From Candidatus Bathyarchaeota archaeon (GTDB lineage: Archaea; Thermoproteota; Bathyarchaeia; Bathyarchaeales; Bathycorpusculaceae), in the NCBI GenBank assembly GCA_017883615.1, contig JADGNF010000028.1, positions 1 through 41,652 of the forward strand: 41,652 bases of DNA, read 5' to 3'. How positions within the stretch are numbered: position 1 is the first letter of the stretch; every line of letters begins with the position of its first letter. This document shows, piece by piece, positions 24,902 to 32,762 of this stretch. Both the position numbers and the translations under genes were made by a program. The notes under the pieces are model-generated. The model made no database searches, was not told the origin of the DNA, and saw nothing but the letters and a program-made list of their open reading frames with translations.

Positions 24902-25666
24902 ATGAAGCTGAGTTTGTCCAATGGGATTTTTAGCAAACTGAAGATAAATGAAAACTTTGCAGCCGTACAGCAACTCGGTTTTACCGACATCGAGTTCAAC
25001 ATGAAATCCATAAAGAAGGAGCATGACACTGACGTTTATCGAGAACAGAAGGCGTTGGCTTCGTCTGGTCTGAATTGTTTGACTCTTCATTCAGCTGTCT
25101 TGCACGTAAAAGATCCCATTGAGGTTCATCAGGCGGTTTATTATGGCAAGATCTCGCTGGAATGCGCCAAAGCACTCCGCACTTTACTGATGACTGTGCA
25201 TTCGAACGTCTCCAAAAAGCTGCCCAAAACTGTAAGGGAACAATGTCTGACAGAGGTTTTTAGCGAAATCAACCCGTTCGCGGAAAAGCTTGGCATAAAG
25301 CTGTCTTTGGAGAATCTGTCGTATACTTCCACGGGGTTTGGCAAAAACCCGGAAGAACTCAACGAAGTCCTCGCAGTAATAGACCCCAAAGAGAAAATGG
25401 GGATAACGTTCGACTTATGCCACGCCTTAGAAACCAAACAGGTAGATAGTTTGCTTGAAGCTTACGGCAAGCGCGTGTGCAACGTTCATATGGCAAACAA
25501 AGCCCATCGACCCTTCACAAAAGAAACGCCTGAATTAACCCATTTCCTCACGGAACTGCAAGGTTACGGTTATGATGGCCCCATTACGCTGGAGTTATTC
25601 CACAAGACGCCAATGTATGAGATTGCGAAAACTAAAGCTTTGTTTGATAGGGTGCTCAAAAAGTAA
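24902..25666 (+). CDS. Xylose isomerase-like TIM-barrel protein (sugar phosphate isomerase/epimerase family)
   Basis: A 254-residue TIM barrel of the AP-endonuclease-2 superfamily. The metal ligands appear to be Glu in KLSLENLSY, Asp-His in GITFDLCHALE, His in VCNVHMANK and Glu in GPITLELFHK. Substrate is unknown; family members act on keto-sugars, inosose or DNA ends. A GGAG-like site lies about 14 bases before the ATG. A single gene between the PhoU gene and the convergent MEMO1 gene. Confidence 0.88.
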   Translation: MKLSLSNGIFSKLKINENFAAVQQLGFTDIEFNMKSIKKEHDTDVYREQKALASSGLNCLTLHSAVLHVKDPIEVHQAVYYGKISLECAKALRTLLMTVHSNVSKKLPKTVREQCLTEVFSEINPFAEKLGIKLSLENLSYTSTGFGKNPEELNEVLAVIDPKEKMGITFDLCHALETKQVDSLLEAYGKRVCNVHMANKAHRPFTKETPELTHFLTELQGYGYDGPITLELFHKTPMYEIAKTKALFDRVLKK

Positions 25667-25687
25667 ACGGTTCCGAATTGAGGCAGT

Positions 25688-26545
25688 TTAGATTGGCTTT
25701 TTGATGGTGACTGCTGCGTAGCCGACAACGCTTGACTTGTCTCCGGTTATGTCGCCGCTGGTTTTGTGACTGAGAACTTCTGCTTTTTTTGCGCCCAAAG
25801 CTTTTGCATAAGTAATTAGGGCCGCGATTGGTGCATAGCCGCATGCGGAAACGTTCTGGGCTTCCAAAACTTGATAGAATTTCTTTTCATCCAGTTCTTC
25901 TAAGGCCTTCAAAGCAGCCAAATCTTTCCGGTCCACGCTTGCCTGCGACTCGTAATGGGTGAAATCCGAAGACGCGATGACCACAGCGTTCTTGTTAGCC
26001 AAAACCTCTGCCAACGCTCTACCGATTTCCTGCGCTGACTCCAAATCCTGCATCAAAAAGCAGATGGGCACAAACTTGAAGCTATTTCCGTAAATGTACT
26101 GCAGGAACGGCAGTTGGACTTCGATGCTATGTTCGTGCCTGTGTGCAATTTCGTCAAAATCCAAAATACTTGTTTCTTTGGCGATCGGGTCTGCCGTTTC
26201 AGTGTCGATTTCCACGTTACCTAAAGGAGTTTGCCAAAAGCCTTCGCGCATTGCTGAAAGCGGGTTGCCGTAGCCGGTGTGGTTGGGACCTAAAATTACG
26301 ACTGTTTCAGGTTTTCCGTCTTGAGCTAAAGAAAAATACGCGTTTGCCGCTACAGCGCCACTGTAAACGTAGCCTGCGTGCGGACAAACCAGCCCCAATA
26401 TGTTCCGGGAACCAGCAACGTTAACCGCTGGCAGTTTTCCAGGTCCAAAGGGAGAAAGAAAACAGGATTCAACCTGTTCGCGAAGAGCTTGGGCAGTTCC
26501 CTCGTAGAACATTCCCGCCACGACAGGACGGCGAATGCTTGGCAA
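25688..26545 (-). CDS. MEMO1 family protein
   Basis: A 285-residue protein of the MEMO family, related to class III extradiol dioxygenases. Conserved features are the start SIRRPVVAGMFYEG, GLVCPHAGYVYSG (metal His), the LGPNHTGYG block, HRHEHSIEVQLPFLQ and ASSDFTHYE. Archaea keep the gene beside eno and rps2, as here. Human MEMO1 binds metal and is implicated in redox control; the archaeal role is unknown. The TTG start lies three bases after the uS2 stop, with GGGGAA as ribosome site. Confidence 0.95.
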   Translation of the reverse strand: MPSIRRPVVAGMFYEGTAQALREQVESCFLSPFGPGKLPAVNVAGSRNILGLVCPHAGYVYSGAVAANAYFSLAQDGKPETVVILGPNHTGYGNPLSAMREGFWQTPLGNVEIDTETADPIAKETSILDFDEIAHRHEHSIEVQLPFLQYIYGNSFKFVPICFLMQDLESAQEIGRALAEVLANKNAVVIASSDFTHYESQASVDRKDLAALKALEELDEKKFYQVLEAQNVSACGYAPIAALITYAKALGAKKAEVLSHKTSGDITGDKSSVVGYAAVTIKKPI

Positions 26546-26548
26546 GGT

Positions 26549-27346
26549 TTATTCCCCTTCTTCGTCTTCTCTGCTGATTTTCGCTTCGAAATCTTCAATC
26601 GTTGCTTTCGGGTCTTCGCTTGGTTTGAGCTCGCCGCGTTCTCTTAGAATCTGTCTTGTCAAGAGCCAGAATATGACGGCTAGCGCGCGTCTGCCTTTGT
26701 TGTTGGTTGGGATGACGTAGTCTACGCCTGCGAATTCGTTGTCGGTGCTGCATAATGCGACGATTGGGATGCCTACTGCGGATGCTTCTTTGACTGCTTG
26801 TGCGTCTGCGCGTGGGTCGGAAACGACGATGATTTCGGGGTCTACTCGGTGTGGGTAGAGTGGGTTGCTTAGCATGCCGGGGATGAATCTGCCTGTTAGT
26901 GGGTTGGAACCTGTTAGTTGGCAGAACTTTTTGACTGGTTCATGCGCGTAGAGCCTTGTCGCTGCAACAGTGATTTTTGAGGGTTCATATCGTGCTAGGA
27001 ATTTGCCTGCGACTCTGATTCTGTCGTCGGTTTTTTTCACGTCGAGCACGAATAGTCCATCGGGTCGGACCCGATAGATGAAGGGTTCCATGTCGCGTGT
27101 CTTCATCCTGGTTCCGATGTGGATACCGGCTGACAGCAAGGTGTCTCTGGGCAACAGCAGCTCCTCTTCGGGTGCTGATGGAACCTCAGGTTTTGCTGGT
27201 TCAGCTTCAGGGGTTGGATTTTCGGTTTGGGTTTCCGTTTCAGTCTCGGTTTCGGTTTCCATTTCTTCCTCAACGTTACTTTCCTGTGCCTCTGCATTTT
27301 CGGGCTCAGTTTCAGGTTGAGGATTTGCTTTGTTTTCTTCTTCCAT
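26549..27346 (-). CDS. rps2: Small ribosomal subunit protein uS2 with long acidic N-terminal extension
   Basis: The core from about residue 62 onward is an ordinary archaeal uS2 (LLSAGIHIGTRMKTRDMEPFIYRVRPDG, then GRFIPGMLSNP, VSDPRADAQAVKEA and the TDNEFAGVDYVIPTNNKGRRA end). Before it lie about 60 residues of Glu, Pro, Thr and Asn, including a run of alternating Glu-Thr. Such an extension is unusual on a ribosomal protein and is probably disordered. The ATG has AAGAAGGTAT before it, and no other start with a ribosome site lies nearer the core. Middle gene of eno-rps2-MEMO1. Confidence 0.95.
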   Translation of the reverse strand: MEEENKANPQPETEPENAEAQESNVEEEMETETETETETQTENPTPEAEPAKPEVPSAPEEELLLPRDTLLSAGIHIGTRMKTRDMEPFIYRVRPDGLFVLDVKKTDDRIRVAGKFLARYEPSKITVAATRLYAHEPVKKFCQLTGSNPLTGRFIPGMLSNPLYPHRVDPEIIVVSDPRADAQAVKEASAVGIPIVALCSTDNEFAGVDYVIPTNNKGRRALAVIFWLLTRQILRERGELKPSEDPKATIEDFEAKISREDEEGE

Positions 27347-27366
27347 ATGTATACCTTCTTTGTTAC

Positions 27367-28620
27367 TTAGATTTGGAGATCGGCCATTTTGGCGCGGTTT
27401 CCTAGGAACTGCTCGATGCGTAGCAGTTCGTTGATTTTGGCGATTCGGGCGCCTTCTACGATGCCTGTTTTGATGATTGGGCAGCCGAATGCGACTGCGA
27501 GGTGTGCGATGTGCCAGTCGGTTGTGTCGCCGCTTCGGTGGGACATTACGCAGCTGTAGCCGTTGCGTTGGGCGGTCATTATGGTCTCTAAGGCGTCTGT
27601 TAATGTGCCGATTTGGTTAACTTTTATGATGATGGCGTTTCCTGCGTGGATTTTTACGCCTTGGGTTAGTCGTTCGTTGTTTGTTGTGAAGAGATCGTCG
27701 CCGCAGATGAGGCAGTTCTTGGTTTGGCGTGTGAGTTCTGCGAAGCTCTTAAAGTCTTCTTCGTGGAATGGGTCTTCGACGTATGCGAGATGGTATTTTT
27801 CGATGATTTCTTTGACGTATTCGAGTTCTTCGCCGCTGTCGCGTTTGACGCCTTCGTTGGGGTACTCGTAAACTTGTTCTTTCTCGTTCCAAAGTGAAGA
27901 GGAAGCCATGTCAAGGCCGAATCCGCATTCGAAGTCAAGTTCGTTGCCGACTTCTTCGCAGGCCTTGGCGATTATTTCAAAAGCGTCGGCGCCGTCGATG
28001 CTGGCGATCCATGCGCCTTCGTCGCTTTTGCCTGCGGTGAAGGTTTTGTCTTTTTTCTTTAGGACGTCGCCGATTTTTTTGTGGATTTGGGTGTTTGCGG
28101 TTGCGGCTTCGAGGAAGGTTTCGGCGCCGTATGGTAGTGCGAGGAATTCTTGGATGTCTGGGCTTTTTCCTCTCAGTGCGTGTTGTCCGCCTGAAATGCA
28201 GTTGCCCAGTGGGTAAGGCAGGATAGTTGCTTTGCTTCCGCCCAGGAACTGGAATAGGAGGAGGCTGTGGCTGTTGGCGGCTGCTTCCGCGTTTGCTAAT
28301 GAAACTGCGAAGGCGGTGTTTCCGCCGATGATTTTGAAGTTGGTTGTGCCATCAATTTCGTGGAGGGTGTTGTCGATTTCTTCTTGGTAGTCGGAGTTGA
28401 GTCCGGCGAGTTCGGGTGCGATGAGTTCGTCGGCTTTTTTTATTGCTGCGTCTACGCCGCCTGAGGGGTAGTAGATTACTTCGGCTTTTCCGCGGCTTTT
28501 CCCAGCTGGAGCTGAGGCTCTACCGAAGCCCGCTGTGGTTATCACGTCAACCTCGATGGTTTCTTCCCCTCGATTGTTGAAAACTTTTCTTGCAATGAGG
28601 TCTTCAATGATTGATGACAC
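27367..28620 (-). CDS. eno: Enolase
   Basis: Converts 2-phosphoglycerate to phosphoenolpyruvate in glycolysis and gluconeogenesis. Metal ligands are Asp 237, Glu 282 (YVEDPFHEED) and Asp 308 (CGDD). Lys 333 in IIIKVNQIGTLTD and the signature SHRSGDTTD (360-368) complete the active site. At 417 residues it is typical of archaea. The GTG start has GAGG ten bases upstream. First gene of the cluster. Confidence 0.97.
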   Translation of the reverse strand: MSSIIEDLIARKVFNNRGEETIEVDVITTAGFGRASAPAGKSRGKAEVIYYPSGGVDAAIKKADELIAPELAGLNSDYQEEIDNTLHEIDGTTNFKIIGGNTAFAVSLANAEAAANSHSLLLFQFLGGSKATILPYPLGNCISGGQHALRGKSPDIQEFLALPYGAETFLEAATANTQIHKKIGDVLKKKDKTFTAGKSDEGAWIASIDGADAFEIIAKACEEVGNELDFECGFGLDMASSSLWNEKEQVYEYPNEGVKRDSGEELEYVKEIIEKYHLAYVEDPFHEEDFKSFAELTRQTKNCLICGDDLFTTNNERLTQGVKIHAGNAIIIKVNQIGTLTDALETIMTAQRNGYSCVMSHRSGDTTDWHIAHLAVAFGCPIIKTGIVEGARIAKINELLRIEQFLGNRAKMADLQI

Positions 28621-28718
28621 TGGGTTTTTCCTCAGGTGGCTAAGTTAACTTTGCTGGGTCTTTTTTAGGTTTCGGATATGGTGTGTTTTGAGTTTGGAGT
28701 GTTTTGGGTGTTTTGGTT

Positions 28719-28995
28719 TCTTGTTTGTAGTAGTAGTGGGTGTTTTTGGAAAATACTACTTCTTTTCGGTTGGGTTTTGGGTTGCTTGTTTGGTTTGGGT
28801 TGGTTCTTGAGTTTTTTGTAGAAGAGGAAGCGTTGGCTTATTCAACAACTTGTCGAGGTGTGTGCGTGCAACGGTGGAGGGGGGTTGGGGTTGCATATAC
28901 GTTTTGCATATACAAACGTATGTACAGTCCGCGCCTGGAACGTTGAGGCGATGTTTCTTTTTCGATTAGGCTTTGTTGTTGGCTGAATTTGTTTT
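28719..28995 (+). repeat. Tandem structured element, copy A
   Basis: First copy of a non-coding element. In order it holds: a hairpin AGTAGT/ACTACT (28732-28758); a G/T-rich spacer ending in GGTTCTTGAG; a second imperfect hairpin beginning GTAGAAG at 28828 and closing by ACTTGTCG; GTGTGTGCGTGC; a G-run box GGAGGGGGG; and a tail with GCATATAC twice and a stem ATACGTTT/AAACGTAT. Copy B starts 277 bases later with the same order of parts. The G·T pairs that occur favour the plus strand as the RNA strand. Confidence 0.65.
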
Positions 28996-29225
28996 TCTTG
29001 TTGGTAGTAGTGGTGGGTGTTTTGCGTTTTACCACTTCTCTGGATCTGTGCGTTTTGGGCTCTGTTTTTGGTTTAGGCGGGTTCTTGGGGTTTTGGTAGA
29101 AGTGAGTGCTGGAGCATTCACTACTTCTCGCTTAGGGTTTAAGTTGGGTGTGTGCTTGCGCAAAGGGGGGAGGGGGGTCTTGTTTGTATATACATTTTCC
29201 ACGTATAGCGTATATACACTCTTCT
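28996..29225 (+). repeat. Tandem structured element, copy B
   Basis: Second copy, aligned part by part with copy A. Hairpin 1 is AGTGGT/ACCACT (29009-29036): relative to copy A one A-T pair has become G-C, with both sides changed. Hairpin 2 is stronger here (GTGAGTGC/GCATTCAC, one G·U pair, at about 29102-29121, flanked by AGAA/TTCT). GTGTGTGCTTGC, then GGGGGGAGGGGGG and two GTATATAC palindromes follow. A weaker hairpin starting GTGAAGAA at 29290 may be a third, decayed copy. Confidence 0.65.
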
Positions 29226-29581
29226 GGGTTTGATTGGGAGTTTAGTTGTTTCAATTCTTTTCATGCTTGCGTTGTTGGATTGGCAGTTTGTGAAGAAATG
29301 GTGGGTTTAACAGTTTCTGTTCGTTTTTGTGATTTTTAAGATAGATATTTGGAAACACTAAAGCCTCCTTGTTGAGGCTGAGAAAAGGGCTTCGTTAATG
29401 CTATCTGCCATTCTTAATTTTTTTGGATTTGAAAATCTGAAGCAATTATCTTAGGTTTTTTTCTTAGGCCTTTGATTTCTTGTATATCCGCAGGTTTCGG
29501 TACGGCTGGTTTTTGCGCGTGATTAGGAACAAGTTTTATCTATACTGGACATGTATTTTCAATCAAAAGGCAGGTATTAAA
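29226..29581. other. Intergenic region upstream of the surface protein
   Basis: No gene is supported. A 6-bp hairpin AGCCTC/GAGGCT (29362-29379) and a TATA-like AGTTTTATCT (29532-29541), about 45 bases before the ATG at 29582, are the visible signals. AGGCAGGT (29569-29576) is a possible ribosome site. Confidence 0.4.
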
Positions 29582-30457
29582 ATGGTACACACCAAAAAAA
29601 GCGCCTTAACGGTAGCAATGACACTTGTATTCTTGACCGTCATGTTGACTACTTCAGCACGTGCCCAACCCACACCTGGCACCCTAACTGCTTCCTCAAC
29701 AGACACTCCCAGCGTTCTCACGCTAACAGGAAGCGGATTTGGCACCTCCGCAACAGTTAATATCGGCATATACCTTAACGACCAAACAACCTTAGCGTTT
29801 GCCCTTCCCGACGCAACAACAGACGACCTAGGAAACTTTGCAGTTAACATTACTTTACCCATTGTCAGCACTTCAGGCTTTTACCTGATCATTGCAAACA
29901 CCACAAACGTCGTAGGCTTCCAACCATGGGTTTTGTTCTCACCAAGCGACGCATCGCAGACTGGACCCGCAGGCAACGTTCCAGAAACTGTCAAAGTTTC
30001 ACCAGACAACAGCAACATTTTCAACGTCACCGGCCAAGGATTCGACGTCTCCAAACCAGTCACTATAATACTAGCCCCGCCCCATGGACCAGCAACGTAC
30101 ACCTTCCCACCGAGCCAAATAACGACCGATAGCCAAGGTAGATTCTCGGCAATAGTCATCGTCCCCACAACCATAAGCGGGTCATTCAATCTGGTCGCCT
30201 CAACCGCTAATGGCAACGTGATCAGCAGCGCAAACACCACAGTGACAATTCCCAACCTTCAAGGTCCAATAGGTCTAACTGGAGCAACCGGAGCAACAGG
30301 CGCCCCGGGCAACAACGAAACATCCGGTTCAACATCGACGAATACAACCCTAGCCTACATTAGCATCGCGTTAAGCGTTGTTGCAATAGTCATCGGTATC
30401 TATGCAATAACAAAGACCAAGCATCGGCCATATGAAGAAAAAACGGCTAATGAGTAG
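29582..30457 (+). CDS. Secreted membrane-anchored surface protein with two IPT/TIG-like domains and a collagen-like segment
   Basis: A 291-residue protein. It has a signal peptide (about 1-27, ending TTSARAQ), two Ig-like repeats of about 95 residues each containing the matching phrases LTLTGSGFGTSATVNI and FNVTGQGFDVSKPVTI, and then a Gly-X-Y stretch (GPIGLTGATGATGAPG). A Thr/Ser-rich spacer, one membrane helix (about 258-278) and a short basic cytoplasmic tail follow. It is anchored with the Ig-like part outside. ATG 29582 is chosen because the signal peptide starts there; upstream in-frame codons (from 29480) are not part of it. Confidence 0.85.
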   Translation: MVHTKKSALTVAMTLVFLTVMLTTSARAQPTPGTLTASSTDTPSVLTLTGSGFGTSATVNIGIYLNDQTTLAFALPDATTDDLGNFAVNITLPIVSTSGFYLIIANTTNVVGFQPWVLFSPSDASQTGPAGNVPETVKVSPDNSNIFNVTGQGFDVSKPVTIILAPPHGPATYTFPPSQITTDSQGRFSAIVIVPTTISGSFNLVASTANGNVISSANTTVTIPNLQGPIGLTGATGATGAPGNNETSGSTSTNTTLAYISIALSVVAIVIGIYAITKTKHRPYEEKTANE

Positions 30458-30601
30458 CCATTCCAATCGCTTCCTTTTTTTGACTTACACACCCAAATGG
30501 ATCGCAGAGAACGCTCGCTGTTCTTCTCAGCTCAACAGAAACTGAGAAAACATATTAGCCAAAACAACATTCAAAACTAATGGCTTCATGAAGTGGGATG
30601 C

Positions 30602-31036
30602 ATGAAGAACGAGACAAAAAATAGAAGGATAAGGTTAGTGTGGGCAATTCTTCTACTAATCGGGTTCCCACTAGCAATTACTCTACCGTTTGTCGACGCG
30701 TTTGTCTTTAAGCACGTTTCTTTGGAAACCCAAGTTCCCTTTGAGTTTACTGCAGGACTACTCTCAACAGCAAGCATACTTTTTGGTTTCACTTCCTTAA
30801 TAATTGTCACCAAAGAATGGGTGGAAAGAAAAATCTGGGCAGTCCTCGTGCCCCCACTAGCGCTCATCATACTGTCAGGAGTCACGATCAGCAACTTGGC
30901 GCTGGGGTTACAGAACCCAGTGCAGGCACTGCTGATAAGCTCGGCAACATTCAATGCAAACGTCGTGAGCACAGGACTAGTAGTTGGCTATGTCCTTCAA
31001 AGGCTATCTCAAAATCAGAAACTTGATAAATCCTAA
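30602..31036 (+). CDS. Unknown four-helix membrane protein
   Basis: A 144-residue integral membrane protein with four predicted helices: ILLLIGFPLAITLPFVDAF, FTAGLLSTASILFGFTSLII, IWAVLVPPLALIILSGVTI and ISSATFNANVVSTGLVVGYVL. The termini are basic. No family is recognised. ATG 30602 is the likely start; a GTG at 30593 would add three residues. It follows the surface protein on the same strand after about 140 bases. Confidence 0.7.
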   Translation: MKNETKNRRIRLVWAILLLIGFPLAITLPFVDAFVFKHVSLETQVPFEFTAGLLSTASILFGFTSLIIVTKEWVERKIWAVLVPPLALIILSGVTISNLALGLQNPVQALLISSATFNANVVSTGLVVGYVLQRLSQNQKLDKS

Positions 31037-31118
31037 GAAAAATGTGTTTCTTCAATCGCGAATTAGACAATTTTGCTTCAGGGTCCTTGTTTTTTCCGAG
31101 AGAACTTGAAGGAAAAAG

Positions 31119-31370
31119 TTACTTAATTATTTCGGCGTTTGCGGTCTTTTCGCCTATCCTAGTGATTTTTATTTTCACGTGATCGCCGACCTTCGCCCCA
31201 GGGACATGGATTACAAAACCCTGAATCCTTGCAATGCCCTCCGCTTTGGGGCTACATTCCATAATATCCACTTCTAGTTCTTCGCCTAACTCGACCGGAT
31301 AACGCTTAAATCCTTTACCGTGACCCTGCCTACCCTCGTAATTGCCGCCTTGCCTTGTTGAATAACTCAT
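31119..31370 (-). CDS. TRAM-domain protein
   Basis: An 83-residue single TRAM domain (about 25-82: PVELGEELEVDIMECSPKAEGIARIQGFVIHVPGAKVGDHV then IKITRIGEKTANAEII) after a Gly/Arg/Lys-rich N-terminus. Stand-alone TRAM proteins are abundant in archaea and act as RNA chaperones resembling bacterial cold-shock proteins. ATG start. A single gene in a region of stress-type genes. Confidence 0.92.
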   Translation of the reverse strand: MSYSTRQGGNYEGRQGHGKGFKRYPVELGEELEVDIMECSPKAEGIARIQGFVIHVPGAKVGDHVKIKITRIGEKTANAEIIK

Positions 31371-31502
31371 GTTCAGAACACCTAATTTAGTCTAAAATAA
31401 AGTAAGGGAGTTGTGGAGTTAAAATGTTCCGCAACCGCCTAAACCCATGTTGAAACAAAAAGTTCAGTTTTGATGAACGGTCCACTGAGAGATTTTCTGA
31501 AT

Positions 31503-31661
31503 TCACCGGTTAGCGGCAATTTTTCGCTGGCGTCTCTGCTTTTTCCCAAGAGAAGTGCGAGGACCAACTCCCTGCTCACGCATCTTCTGAGTTTTTTCGT
31601 CTTCGCTTCGGGGACCTGTTGCCGCTTCACGTTTCTTCTCGTTTTTTGTTTCTTTACTCAT
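31503..31661 (-). CDS. 52-residue highly basic small protein
   Basis: A short frame from ATG 31661 with an excellent ribosome site (GAGGTGA, about 31667-31673) and TGA at 31503. The product is Lys/Arg-rich and hydrophilic (MSKETKNEKKREAATGPRSE at the start, GKKQRRQRKIAANR at the end), so it is probably disordered and may bind nucleic acid. The longer overlapping frame at 31439-31630 has no ribosome site and a less likely composition. Not recognised. Confidence 0.7.
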   Translation of the reverse strand: MSKETKNEKKREAATGPRSEDEKTQKMREQGVGPRTSLGKKQRRQRKIAANR

Positions 31662-31739
31662 GTTCTTTCACCTCAGCCGTACAAGTTGTACATTTTTTGT
31701 TCAAAACAGAATTGCTTTTGACCCGATTGGTTCTTAACT

Positions 31740-32048
31740 TTAAGATTTTGGTTCCCTGTCTTCGCTGTAGTTTCTATCTTCGTGTGCCTCCTCTTCAGAT
31801 TCTTCTTCGGCGGCTTCTTCGTTTTCGGAGGTTTCTTCCTCCGCATCGCTTTCTTTGTCTTCTGCAACACCTTTTGCCGGATAAGCATCGTCTAGCCAAG
31901 CTTCAAACTGTTTCTTGCTTTCAGAATTAGAAAAGGCCCACTTGCACAGTTCATTGATAACGTTGTTCAAGTCAGTTTGATGACCTACAGCCAAAGATTT
32001 CAAGTATTGATCCCAGTTTGATTCCAGAGAAATTTTTAACTCAACCAT
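31740..32048 (-). CDS. Small protein with helical head and strongly acidic tail
   Basis: A 102-residue protein. Residues 1-60 look folded (MVELKISLESNWDQYLKSLA and FSNSESKKQFEAWLDDAYPA), and the first part resembles the strand-helix-helix start of small archaeal regulators without a clear match. Residues about 62-102 are almost all Glu, Asp, Ser and Ala. The gene runs ahead of the basic 52-residue gene on the same strand, so the two products have opposite charge. Function unknown. Confidence 0.75.
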   Translation of the reverse strand: MVELKISLESNWDQYLKSLAVGHQTDLNNVINELCKWAFSNSESKKQFEAWLDDAYPAKGVAEDKESDAEEETSENEEAAEEESEEEAHEDRNYSEDREPKS

Positions 32049-32085
32049 TGTTTACATCACCATTATTAATGCATACAATTATTGA

Positions 32086-32382
32086 TCATTTTAGCAATTG
32101 CATGCTTTCTTCAAGACTCATCGCTAATTTAATTTCGCTCGTATTCCAAGCCATCCACTTTGCAATGGCTGGCTCCATAGAGAATTTTTGCAACGCATCT
32201 GAACTTGGGGCTTCATACACCCAAACCACCAAATGCTCAGGGATTACAGTCCAAACACCTACCCGCTTTATCCCATGCTTCTTCTCTAACACACTCATTT
32301 TTTCAGGCAATTCAAGTGTTAGTTTCTTCATTTTCTCGTTATTTAACGGGCAGTTCTCAGGTGAATGCCTAGAGACTATCAA
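32086..32382 (-). CDS. Small dimeric alpha/beta-barrel-like protein (DUF3303-like)
   Basis: The core IVSRHSPENCPLNNEKMKK... with GVWTVIPEHLVVWVYEAPS and the final helices fits the small ferredoxin-like barrel family whose members begin with a His-x-Pro-E-x-C-P motif. The open frame extends upstream to 32469, but that part contains the probable TATA (TTTATATG, minus strand, about 32432-32439) and no good start. A TTG at 32382 is the best guess, giving 98 residues. Activity unknown. Confidence 0.6.
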   Translation of the reverse strand: MIVSRHSPENCPLNNEKMKKLTLELPEKMSVLEKKHGIKRVGVWTVIPEHLVVWVYEAPSSDALQKFSMEPAIAKWMAWNTSEIKLAMSLEESMQLLK

Positions 32383-32530
32383 AAAAGTTGGCGTAGAAAC
32401 ACTTCCTACTAAAAGTAGTAGCGGAAAGTAACATATAAACCATTGGAAAAAGACAGATTTCTCGCACAAAGCGAAAACAGTTTATGCAAGAAACGCCACA
32501 TTAGATAGTAGATTTTTGTGTGGTGTAACA

Positions 32531-32683
32531 ATGGTTGAGAAGAAGTTAGAGCTTGTATTCATGGATAAAGAGGGCAAGTTTTACCCATTAGACGAAGTTA
32601 CCAGCGGGGAGTTGGCTAGGGGACTGGAGAAAATTTCCAAAGAAATTGCTGCAAGATTGCAGTTGCAAAAAGAACAGAGATAG
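32531..32683 (+). CDS. 50-residue small protein
   Basis: A frame from ATG 32531 to TAG 32683. The sequence has a beta hairpin-like start (KLELVFMDKEGKFYPLDEVT) followed by one amphipathic helix ending LQLQKEQR. Composition is protein-like, and GTGTGGTG lies just before the start. It precedes the Hsp20 gene by about 80 bases on the same strand. Not recognised. Confidence 0.6.
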   Translation: MVEKKLELVFMDKEGKFYPLDEVTSGELARGLEKISKEIAARLQLQKEQR

Positions 32684-32762
32684 CGTAAATTGAGATTTTG
32701 AGAAAACAATTCAGTTCCAATATTCAAAAGATTCCAATAATACATTAATCGAGGTGAAAAAA

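Noticed and set aside
28719-29225. Integron-type attC sites or a transposon pair
   Set aside because: Hairpin arms and spacing do not match attC core sites, and no terminal inverted repeats or target duplication flank the copies.
28740-29339. Short plus- and minus-strand frames in the G/T-rich region
   Set aside because: They follow the base composition and the repeat copies; translations differ between copies while the hairpins are kept.
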